Source: UBA12151 sp964600645 (GTDB lineage: Bacteria; Patescibacteriota; Minisyncoccia; Moranbacterales; UBA9337). Taken from it: DNA of 23,174 bases. How positions within the stretch are numbered: position 1 is the stretch's first letter; each line of letters starts with the position of its first letter. Positions 7,453-14,909 of this stretch are shown here, piece by piece. Made by a program: the position numbers and the translations under genes. The stretch spans positions 1 through 23,174 of the forward strand of contig CAZRJL010000009.1 of NCBI GenBank assembly GCA_964600645.1, read 5' to 3'. The notes under the pieces were generated by a model. The model was not told the origin of the DNA. It saw nothing but the letters and a program-made list of their open reading frames with translations, and made no database searches.

Positions 7453-9423
7453 TTATTCCTCCCATCCCGACATCATCACCCCCAGATCTCGCGTATTCAC
7501 AACTCCATCAGAATTAACATCAGAAGTTTCATTTCCGATTTGGAGCCAGTTGGTGATGGCACTGATGAAATTGGAAAGCCCATAGGTTGTCGGAACTATG
7601 CAAGCCTCACAAACTCCTCCACAATCAACTCCGGTTTCATCTTGATTTTGGATGGAGTCGGAGCAGGTTTCTTCGGCTGCACTGACATATTCAAAGGCTC
7701 CGATATCGTAGGCGCTTCCCTGGGGGCGGGAGATTCCGAGAAAATCATCAGGAACCGAAGCGAGGGCTGTTCCAGCGTCAATAGCCGGAGAGGAATATTG
7801 GAGAGTGAAGTCGTTGGTAGAGGGGGAAGTAAAGAGAGGATCTTGACTTATTGCGGTTAAATCCCATGACGGCAAAACTGGTGACGACACATTCGTACTA
7901 TACCAAATATTATTTTCATAATTATTAGGTGCTCTCTGATAAGTCGCAGGAACATAATTAAAGCCATTTGTATCAATAATAATATTATTATACATGTCAG
8001 CCGTTCCATCAAAATTATTCACGTTTCCAGCCTGTGTCCATATTACAAAAACATCATTTGCAGTATTACTTAAAGATCCGTACCCATAAATAATATTATT
8101 CCACAACTTAACATTCATATAATTTAATTGACCGTAAAGCATAATCCCATGACCATATGTCGATACCGGAGAGTAAAGCCCGGGGCTGACAATAATGTTA
8201 TTATAGGCTTCGATTGTACCCCTGAACCCTAATGGATTCAGATCGCAGTTCTGAGTACCGACGTTTATGGCAGCGCCTACTTGGTCCTCGATGTAATTAT
8301 TATGCACCTTAAACACACCGGTATATTCTCCACAGGCATGTTCATCATAAATATGAATACCAAATCTTGCTTCATTATCTTCTAGCCTGTTCCACCCAAC
8401 CTCCGGAGCGATCGCTGAATAATTATTTCGCAAACTGAAATAAGTCGCATGTTCTTTGTTTGACGTAGTTTGTCCGCCGTAATCATGAATATAATTACCG
8501 AGTACTTTTAAATCATCACAACTATTTGTTCCTCTGGCATCATATTCACCGGCAGTACAACCAATTGCACCAGCTTGACCATTTGCATCAATGCCGTCCG
8601 GCTGAGTATGCTCACATCCAATTGTCCTTCCATGGGCCGAACTTCCAATTGTTCCGGCATAAGCTTTTACTCTTATTTTAGACAAAACCCACCAATCATT
8701 TTGCGTGTAATAATTTTGAATTCCAGCAGTAGTAGTACTCACTACTGTTAGTAAATTTCCAGGATAAGAAGCTACCGCTATATGATTGTTTGCGGATCCA
8801 TCGAGTTGAGCGTTAGCGCCATACTGGATACGACTTGCATTTGTAATATCACTTGCGATGTATATAACATCACCCACGCCGGCAGTGTTTCCCCTTGTGG
8901 CATAAGCGACCGTTGCCCAAGGCGCAGACCATGATCCAACTCCGGAATCAACACCGCCTGCCTTTACAAATCTAATGACTCCGTTTGATCTGACATAAAA
9001 ATCCAGTTCACTTGAATTAACCCCTCCCACCTCTACATAAATCTTCCCTGCTCCATTGGCGGCAGCGGAAGGAATAGAAAAAGCGATTTCTTGCATTTTG
9101 TGCGAGGTGTAAAGGTCGGATGGTCCGCCGGGAAGTTGTCCATCGGCATTTTTCCAATAATATACATAGGCTGGTTCATGAATAACACTGCTTGAATCTC
9201 TGAAATATATTTTTGATGTTCCTTGGGAAGAACCCAGATTATTTCCCCAAATAGTTACAATCGTTCCTTCGCCTAATCCGTCTCCAAGTCCCGATTTGGG
9301 TCCATTGATTAGGTCAGAGAAGTTAAGGATAGGGAGATTTGTAGCTTTTGCGCTATTTGATAAATTGACTCCGAGGAAAACCAACACCAAAAGAAAGATG
9401 GTTTTTAATTTTATTTTTTGCAT
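7453..9423 (-). CDS. Secreted TIG/beta-helix protein with one-loop dockerin tail (second copy)
   Basis: At 656 residues this has the same layout as the protein at 3752-5734: signal peptide (1-27, ending NSAKA), IPT/TIG-like domain (about 32-150, GTIVTIWGNNLGSSQGTSK), beta-helix (about 153-525), choice-of-anchor Q element (SPAIDAG, DFLGISRPQG, YDIGAFEYV), four-cysteine motif (587-608) and dockerin-like tail (612-656, loop 635-646). The last 130 or so codons are nearly the same as in the other copy, while the beta-helix parts are strongly diverged, as expected if the two recognise different ligands. Rungs include VLGNYIHDYGG, KVHNNYIEDQVG and LWNNIIYGYG. The beta-helix opening lacks the GDDSNDG signature of its paralogue (it has GGVDSGVGSWSAPWATV). 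The gene starts 11 bp after the cohesin protein. A polysaccharide ligand is inferred from fold only. Confidence 0.85.
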   Translation of the reverse strand: MQKIKLKTIFLLVLVFLGVNLSNSAKATNLPILNFSDLINGPKSGLGDGLGEGTIVTIWGNNLGSSQGTSKIYFRDSSSVIHEPAYVYYWKNADGQLPGGPSDLYTSHKMQEIAFSIPSAAANGAGKIYVEVGGVNSSELDFYVRSNGVIRFVKAGGVDSGVGSWSAPWATVAYATRGNTAGVGDVIYIASDITNASRIQYGANAQLDGSANNHIAVASYPGNLLTVVSTTTAGIQNYYTQNDWWVLSKIRVKAYAGTIGSSAHGRTIGCEHTQPDGIDANGQAGAIGCTAGEYDARGTNSCDDLKVLGNYIHDYGGQTTSNKEHATYFSLRNNYSAIAPEVGWNRLEDNEARFGIHIYDEHACGEYTGVFKVHNNYIEDQVGAAINVGTQNCDLNPLGFRGTIEAYNNIIVSPGLYSPVSTYGHGIMLYGQLNYMNVKLWNNIIYGYGSLSNTANDVFVIWTQAGNVNNFDGTADMYNNIIIDTNGFNYVPATYQRAPNNYENNIWYSTNVSSPVLPSWDLTAISQDPLFTSPSTNDFTLQYSSPAIDAGTALASVPDDFLGISRPQGSAYDIGAFEYVSAAEETCSDSIQNQDETGVDCGGVCEACIVPTTYGLSNFISAITNWLQIGNETSDVNSDGVVNTRDLGVMMSGWEE

Positions 9424-9434
9424 ATATAAATAAA

Positions 9435-11240
9435 TTATTTTACCCTCACAACCACATATTTTGTGTCCTTGTTACCCGCCTTGTCATAGGCAATAACGCG
9501 CATTGTATGTACTCCGGAAGGAGCATTCATAGGAATAGTCATAGAAGCCGCTTTTGTCTCTTTACCCTTAATGACACCGCCTATGAAAGAATATTTATAA
9601 TGATCAATTTTTTTATTATCCCTAGCCTTCCACCAAATCTTTTCTCCTCTTGATTTCGTCAAAAAAGATGGCAGATCATATATATCCGGATCTTCGGTAT
9701 CAACTTTAACATAATATTTTGAAGATTCGTCTACTTCATTATTATCGGCATCGTAAAATTTAAACTTAACCGAATAAGTAGCATCTTTTTTGGTTTTTAC
9801 GGAAATTTTCCATTCACTATTTTCAATATCCACATCCTTATATTCATCCCCATTTACATAGGCAACCACTTTTCCACCATTAAGCCCATCAACGTCCCCC
9901 TTGAAAGAAAACTTTCTATCCCTGGCATACATTTTCTTTGAAGATGAAATTTTTGTCATTTTATCGTCGGACGTTGATTTAAATTTTGGCTTTTCAACAT
10001 CAATATCGTTTTGCACAACCTCCGCCTCACCTTCATCGACATCATCAACATCATCAGTATCGTCATCAATATCATCATCAGTATCATCCACAACAGGCGC
10101 ACTGGCAACAGAAAAACTAATAGCAAAATCCGTCGCACTGGCATTTTCCGAAGCATCTTGGCAACGAATATAGTAATTATATGAATTTCCATCCGTTAAT
10201 CCGGTAATGGTCTGAGAATGGGAAGTTCCTCCGGTAGTGGAAAAAGTGTTAGTCATTGAAGCATACGCAGTGCCGGCGGATGTAGAATATTTACAAGTTG
10301 CGGATTCATCAGTGGAAACTCGGAGCGACGCACTGGTTGTTCCGACTGCCAATACGCCAGAGGATGATCCATTATTTGTTACAGATGGAGCGGTTGTATC
10401 TGGAGTTTCAGCGACAGAAAAGCTAACAGTAAAATCAGACGAGCTGGCATTCTCCGAAGCATCCTGGCAACGGACATAATAGTTGTATGAATTTCCATCA
10501 GTTAATCCGCTGACAGTTTGCGAGTGAGTCGTTCCTCCGGTAGTGGAAAAAGTATTAGTCATTGAAGCATAAGCAACACCAGCAGAAGTTGCATATTTAC
10601 AAGTTGCGGATTCATCGGTGGAAAGAGATATTTCAGTTTGAGTAGTTCCGACAGATAATACACCTGACGGTTGACCATCGGAAAGAACCGGAGCAGTTGT
10701 ATCTGGAATAACCGGAAAAGAAACTGTGGCACCGGTTATCGATCCGGAAGTTAATGCCCCGCCCAATTCGTCCGAAATTTCATTTACCCGCAAAGACAAA
10801 GAAGTAGAGTCGGCTGTAAAACCTACAGTGGTTTTAGCATGAATTGTGACTAAATGAACATCGCTTCCACTGGCATATCCGGAAGCGGCTATTCCGGCAA
10901 ATCGCAAATGTCCATTATCAATGTCCGCAATATTAGGAAATAGCAAATAGCTGGAAGTATCGACTCCCTTATCAATACCATCATCTCCTTGAGTTGTATC
11001 AATTTCCACAAACGAAGCATCGAAATCAAAATACATATTGAAAGCTCCCAGATCCTTTCCACCTGTATCCATATGCACTTCCATATTGAAATTTTCACCG
11101 CTTCCTATATCCTGCTCAGCCGGAGTCAGCCAAACATCACCTTCACTTGCTTTAGCTGATCCGGATAATAATACAAACATCGACACCGCAATTACACCTA
11201 TTATTACATTTTTCTTTGTTTTTTTCATTACTACTAACAT
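9435..11240 (-). CDS. Secreted cohesin-domain protein with two FN3-like repeats, Asp-rich linker and Ig-like C-terminus
   Basis: The 601-residue protein has a signal peptide (about 1-31, ending SAKA) and then a cohesin-like domain at about 34-175. The typical pattern is visible: GSGENFNMEVHMDTGG, then AFNMYFDFDASFVEID, then HLVTIHAKTTVG. Two FN3-like modules follow (about 180-280 and 281-380), each with DESATCKY and DGNSYNYY.RCQDASENAS; they are tandem duplicates, also visible in the DNA. An Asp-rich linker (DDTDDDIDDDTDD) at about 385-405 leads to two Ig-like domains ending in AYDKAGNKDTKYVVV. No dockerin, LPXTG or C-terminal membrane anchor is seen, so attachment is unclear. Cohesins bind dockerins; five proteins in the same block carry dockerin-like tails, so this is a likely receptor. 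The ATG at 11228 (MKKTKK) is an alternative start; the one used here shares the AACAAAAATATG context with its neighbours. Confidence 0.82.
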   Translation of the reverse strand: MLVVMKKTKKNVIIGVIAVSMFVLLSGSAKASEGDVWLTPAEQDIGSGENFNMEVHMDTGGKDLGAFNMYFDFDASFVEIDTTQGDDGIDKGVDTSSYLLFPNIADIDNGHLRFAGIAASGYASGSDVHLVTIHAKTTVGFTADSTSLSLRVNEISDELGGALTSGSITGATVSFPVIPDTTAPVLSDGQPSGVLSVGTTQTEISLSTDESATCKYATSAGVAYASMTNTFSTTGGTTHSQTVSGLTDGNSYNYYVRCQDASENASSSDFTVSFSVAETPDTTAPSVTNNGSSSGVLAVGTTSASLRVSTDESATCKYSTSAGTAYASMTNTFSTTGGTSHSQTITGLTDGNSYNYYIRCQDASENASATDFAISFSVASAPVVDDTDDDIDDDTDDVDDVDEGEAEVVQNDIDVEKPKFKSTSDDKMTKISSSKKMYARDRKFSFKGDVDGLNGGKVVAYVNGDEYKDVDIENSEWKISVKTKKDATYSVKFKFYDADNNEVDESSKYYVKVDTEDPDIYDLPSFLTKSRGEKIWWKARDNKKIDHYKYSFIGGVIKGKETKAASMTIPMNAPSGVHTMRVIAYDKAGNKDTKYVVVRVK

Positions 11241-11278
11241 ATTTTTGTTTTTTAAAAAAATAATTTCTTAAGTTAATA

Positions 11279-12514
11279 CTATAAACACCAATCCGTTGCC
11301 GACATATCAGATCCGACTGAATTTCTAAGTATCAACATTGCATCAGTAGTATTAGTAGCATCATCACAATTTGCATCTCCGGTATTTGCCGAATCATACC
11401 AACTGGTTTGACTCATATCCATTCCCACAGATTTTCTCAAAACTAACTGAGCATCTGTTGTATTGATTGTTCCATTTTGATCAACATCCCCTCTCTCGAG
11501 AACAATAGCAGCACTCTCAATAGCAAAAGACGTTACCGCCAAACTATCGGAAATATTTCCAGAAGCATCCGTAACCGCAATTGTGCAATCTGTGTATGTT
11601 CCTTCCGCAAGAGAACTAAATGTGATCGTATTGTTTCCCAAAACCGCCACCGCATCGTCACTACTGCAGGATCCCCCATAAGTAATCAATCCGGCTTCAG
11701 TTGAACTAAATACATAATTCGGAGTCGTATCGCTCGTCGGAGATGCAACAGGAGTAATTTCCGTCAAAACCGGAGCAGTTTGATCCAAGGGATCTACGGT
11801 AATAATTGCATTATTTACTGATTGCAAAATATCCGTACCATTTCCGTCATCAGCAATAACATCGCTGTCTTCATAATTTCCAGACGAAATAAATCTCAGG
11901 GAAATTTCCTTGCTTCCGGAAAAAGATTGCAAAGCATTAAAGTTAATATTCGCCATCATTCCCCCGTCAACATTGACTCCGGGCGTCGGGGTCGAGAGAG
12001 TAATATCAAAAACTCCGTTTTCCGTATCATTATTAATAATTTCACATGTTCTATCGGGATTCTCAGCATCACTACAATCCAGTGAATTATCAAAAACCGA
12101 CTCACTCGTATCCCATCCGGTCAATTCAAAAAAAGTCGGGTCATATTCAATTATTGCCCGCGCCACAACCACATTATTATTCAATGTATCCATTATTACA
12201 TCCAAACCAAAACTGTCTCCGACAATGACGCTCACGGAATCTTCTCCGGTTTGAGAATTCAGAAGCGACAAGCCAACTTCGGTAGCGGCCTCTGACATCA
12301 TTTGAATATTAAATGAAACCATACTTACTGTGGCCGCAGCGATACCGGCCGCAAAAGCCACAATAAAAACGCCTCTCCACGTTTTAACTTTTGTCTTTTT
12401 TATAAAGATATACGTTCTTCCCAACCAAGAATAAGTTTGGGTGGCAACTTCATCTATTTTTCTTTTTTCCTCCAGAGAAGAAAATGGACCTTCTTCTTTG
12501 TTTTTTTTGTCCAT
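11279..12514 (-). CDS. Membrane-anchored cohesin protein with complete type I dockerin (scaffoldin-like)
   Basis: This 411-residue protein has a charged N-terminal region (1-46) presumably inside the cell, one transmembrane segment at about 48-70 (GVFIVAFAAGIAAATVSMV), and an outward-facing remainder. Residues about 79-235 form a cohesin-like domain (VGDSFGLDVIMDT, then VVARAIIEYDPTFFELTGWD). An Ig-like module follows at about 245-335 (DQTAPVLTEITP, DCTIAVTDASGNIS). A full two-repeat type I dockerin ends the protein at 343-411, with loops DVDQNGTINTTD and DANCDDATNTTD, both carrying acidic or Asn ligands at positions 1, 3, 5, 9 and 12. A cysteine in loop 2 and the penultimate-residue cysteine could form a disulfide. 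Cohesin plus dockerin plus anchor in one chain is the logic of an anchoring scaffoldin. It lies 17 bp after the CBS gene. Confidence 0.85.
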   Translation of the reverse strand: MDKKNKEEGPFSSLEEKRKIDEVATQTYSWLGRTYIFIKKTKVKTWRGVFIVAFAAGIAAATVSMVSFNIQMMSEAATEVGLSLLNSQTGEDSVSVIVGDSFGLDVIMDTLNNNVVVARAIIEYDPTFFELTGWDTSESVFDNSLDCSDAENPDRTCEIINNDTENGVFDITLSTPTPGVNVDGGMMANINFNALQSFSGSKEISLRFISSGNYEDSDVIADDGNGTDILQSVNNAIITVDPLDQTAPVLTEITPVASPTSDTTPNYVFSSTEAGLITYGGSCSSDDAVAVLGNNTITFSSLAEGTYTDCTIAVTDASGNISDSLAVTSFAIESAAIVLERGDVDQNGTINTTDAQLVLRKSVGMDMSQTSWYDSANTGDANCDDATNTTDAMLILRNSVGSDMSATDWCL

Positions 12515-12531
12515 ATTTGTTTTTTTTATTT

Positions 12532-12987
12532 TTAATTTAAATTAATCATCTTTAAAAGATCAGCCCGGGTAACAATTCCAACCACCACGCCCGAATGATC
12601 AACAACTGGAACAGTATGAATATGTCTTTCTTTTATGACTGATAAAAGACTTTCAATATTGTCATCCGGAAAAACAACTATGCAATTTTTTGACATGATA
12701 TCATTCGCTGTCGAGTCTAGTAAATCGGATATTTTTTCTTTCTCCTCGCGATTAAGTTTGCCCGAAAATTTTGTTCTTTTAATGAAATCAATATAAGAAG
12801 GAAGGTGAAAATTCAAAGAATTTTTAATAAAAAAATCCGTTTCGGTTATTATCCCCACCAATTTGCCATCGTCAATAACCGGAACTCCGTGTATTCTTTT
12901 TTCGGTTAAAATACTTGCGACTTTTTCAATACTATCTTTAGGAGAAACAGAAACAACATCCACCGTCATCAAATCTCTTACAATCAT
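12532..12987 (-). CDS. Tandem CBS-domain protein
   Basis: The 151-residue cytoplasmic protein consists of two CBS domains. The first (about 1-60) has IVRDLMTVDVVSVSP and IHGVPVIDDGKLVGIITETD; the second (about 92-151) has DIMSKNCIVVFPDDN and IHTVPVVDHSGVVVGIVTRADL. Between them lies a charged linker of about 30 residues. CBS pairs usually bind adenine nucleotides or related ligands and act as regulatory sensors. It is the first gene of the seven-gene block behind the promoter at 13026-13055, which is unexpected because all the other products are exported. It may sense energy state, or it may be an unrelated housekeeping gene whose promoter the block uses. There is no signal peptide, membrane segment or fused catalytic domain. 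Confidence 0.9.
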   Translation of the reverse strand: MIVRDLMTVDVVSVSPKDSIEKVASILTEKRIHGVPVIDDGKLVGIITETDFFIKNSLNFHLPSYIDFIKRTKFSGKLNREEKEKISDLLDSTANDIMSKNCIVVFPDDNIESLLSVIKERHIHTVPVVDHSGVVVGIVTRADLLKMINLN

Positions 12988-13025
12988 AAAAACAATCTTA
13001 CTAAATTAAAATTACCCACCCCTAA

Positions 13026-13055
13026 ATTATACCAAACAAACTCCATATATGCCAA
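13026..13055 (-). promoter_or_regulatory. Extended -10 promoter of the CBS/cohesin/dockerin block
   Basis: On the minus strand TTGGCA (13050-13055) is followed, after 18 bp, by TATAAT (13026-13031). TGG directly precedes the -10 box, giving an extended -10 TGn motif. Transcription would start near 13019, about 32 bases before the CBS start codon. I see no intrinsic terminator between rseP and this site, so read-through from rseP is also possible. No comparably good promoter is apparent within the block, whose intergenic gaps are 9-41 bp. Confidence 0.7.
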
Positions 13056-13072
13056 TAGCCCATCTAAAAATT

Positions 13073-14230
13073 CTAAAAGAAATTTTTTATTTTTTCAAAA
13101 AATCCCAAATTGGAAATATCCCGAAATGTGACAAACAGCATCAAGACAATCAGAAGCAAGAAGCCAACCGTGTGTGCTGCTTGCTCAAAGTTTTTACTCA
13201 CCGGAGAACCTTTGATTTTTTCAATCAAAATGAAAAATATTCTTCCTCCGTCAAGCGCCGGAAAAGGAAGTGCGTTTATTATTCCCAGGTTTATACTCAA
13301 AATCGCCGCAAATTGCAAAATATACACCAAGCCCAAAGCGGCTACTTGTTTTGTGAGAATGGCAATTCCCACTGGACCGGCAATATCTATTGGAACGGAC
13401 GACTTTACAAACAGCATTTTAATCAAAGCGAACAGCGCAACTAAGATCATCCAGACAAAATTCACTACTGTCATAAATCCTTTTCCGATTGATTGAAAGA
13501 AAGAATATTCTACAATTGCCGTTCTTGCCAAAGAAATACCGAGTGATCCCTGATCCGCCGGATAATCCACTCTCGGAGCTCCTTTTAATTCCAAGGTTTC
13601 CCCTCCTCTTTCTATTTGCATCACGATTTCCACTCCTTTATTTTCGGAAATAAAATTCTGCACCTCGGAAACCTTCGCAACTTTGAAACAATTCTTTTTT
13701 TCTTTGGCGCAAAGTCCTGTAATTTCATCGCCAACCTTAATCCCCATCTCCATTGCTGGAGTATTTTTCAAAATCTGAGAAATTTGCACTTTTGACGATT
13801 TAGCACTGACATTATCATTAACAGCCTCGGGCGCTCCGATAAAAAAAACAATCGCAAAAAGAACCCATGCCAACAAAAAATTCATCGCTACCCCCGCCCC
13901 CAAAACTTTCACTCTCGTCCAAGCGGACTTTCCAGCAAAACTGTCTTTTTCCTGCTTTCCTTCTCCATCTTCTCCTTTTATTTTCACAAAGCCCCCAAGT
14001 GGAATCCAATTCATTGAATAAATTGTATTTTCTGATTCTACTCTCTTGTTGCCGAAAACAAATTTCCATTTTCCGTTTTTTTCATCACGAAAATATCCAA
14101 AAACTCTTGGAGGAAAACCAAAACCAAATTCATCTGCCTTGATTCCATTGCGAATCGCAACCAAAAAATGCCCAAGTTCATGAACAAAAACCAAAAAACC
14201 AAGTATTAAAATAAAAATAAAAATCGCCAT
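13073..14230 (-). CDS. rseP: Site-2-type intramembrane zinc metalloprotease (RseP family, M50)
   Basis: This 385-residue membrane protease carries the HExxH zinc motif in its first transmembrane segment (HELGH, residues 17-21) and the third-ligand LDG motif near the end (NALPFPALDGG, 319-329). A single PDZ domain lies between, at about 125-230 (KNTPAMEMGIKVGDEITGL). E. coli RseP has two PDZ domains; one is common in shorter family members. The family cleaves single-span membrane proteins, such as anti-sigma factors or signal-peptide remnants, within the membrane. The gene follows frr by 75 bp, as expected from the widespread frr-uppS-cdsA-dxr-rseP-proS order, though uppS, cdsA and dxr are absent here and proS is displaced by 11 kb. 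Start at 14230 leaves the transmembrane HELGH helix intact. Substrate unknown. Confidence 0.93.
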   Translation of the reverse strand: MAIFIFILILGFLVFVHELGHFLVAIRNGIKADEFGFGFPPRVFGYFRDEKNGKWKFVFGNKRVESENTIYSMNWIPLGGFVKIKGEDGEGKQEKDSFAGKSAWTRVKVLGAGVAMNFLLAWVLFAIVFFIGAPEAVNDNVSAKSSKVQISQILKNTPAMEMGIKVGDEITGLCAKEKKNCFKVAKVSEVQNFISENKGVEIVMQIERGGETLELKGAPRVDYPADQGSLGISLARTAIVEYSFFQSIGKGFMTVVNFVWMILVALFALIKMLFVKSSVPIDIAGPVGIAILTKQVAALGLVYILQFAAILSINLGIINALPFPALDGGRIFFILIEKIKGSPVSKNFEQAAHTVGFLLLIVLMLFVTFRDISNLGFFEKIKNFF

Positions 14231-14305
14231 ATTTTAGCTTGTAAAATTTAAGTTATAGCTTTTTAGGAAATACTATCCACTAACAAGCCAATTCCTAATT
14301 CCTAA

Positions 14306-14863
14306 TTATACTGTCATTATATCTTTCTCCTTCTTTTCCCGCAGTTGCTCCAATTTTTTATTATATTCATCAATAATTTCCTGTAATCGTTCCTTTCCGC
14401 GAAATTTGTCGTCTTCGGAAATTTCCCCATTTTCCTCGGCACTTTGTATTTCTTGCCAAATTTCCTCTCGAACACTCCTCACGGAAATTCGCGCATCCTC
14501 GGTTCTTTGATTGAGAATTTTCACAAAATCTTTACGACGCTCTTCGGTAAGTTGCGGAATATTTATTCTAATAACTCGACCGTCATTGCTGGGAGAAAAT
14601 CCCAAATCCGAAGATCTGATCGCCGCCTCAATATTGGCCAAATTATCAATATCCCAAGGTGAAATAACAATCAATCGAGGCTCGGGAGCGCTTATATTCG
14701 CCATCTGTTTGAGTGGAGACTTACTTCCATAATAATCAATCATTAATCCCTCCACGATTGCCGGATTCGCCCGTCCGGTTCTTATCTTTTCAATTTCAAT
14801 CTCATAATGCTCCACGGCTTTTTCCAAATCATTCTTTCTCTTTGCTATTATTTCCTTGTACAT
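14306..14863 (-). CDS. frr: Ribosome recycling factor
   Basis: The protein is 185 residues, the same length as E. coli RRF. It works with EF-G to split post-termination ribosomes. Recognisable segments are IEKIRTGRANPAIVEGL near the N-terminus, the YYGSKSPLKQMANISAPEPR region of the alpha/beta domain, and IRINIPQLTEERRKDFVK returning to the three-helix bundle. The C-terminal helix ends LREKKEKDIMTV. It lies 46 bp downstream of the lipoprotein gene and 75 bp upstream of rseP. No Shine-Dalgarno motif is evident before the ATG. The direct repeat ATTCCTA ATTCCTA sits in the gap after the gene. Confidence 0.97.
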   Translation of the reverse strand: MYKEIIAKRKNDLEKAVEHYEIEIEKIRTGRANPAIVEGLMIDYYGSKSPLKQMANISAPEPRLIVISPWDIDNLANIEAAIRSSDLGFSPSNDGRVIRINIPQLTEERRKDFVKILNQRTEDARISVRSVREEIWQEIQSAEENGEISEDDKFRGKERLQEIIDEYNKKLEQLREKKEKDIMTV

Positions 14864-14909
14864 AATTTTGTTATCTTAAGGCTTATAAACTTGTTTTTCA
14901 ATAAAAAAT

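Noticed and set aside
2700..12987. Block as a transposon or prophage
   Set aside because: No transposase, integrase, structural phage gene or flanking terminal repeats are visible; all genes are surface or regulatory.
13049..13496. Plus-strand open frames opposite rseP
   Set aside because: They mirror conserved rseP codons (the LDG region) and lack a ribosome binding site.
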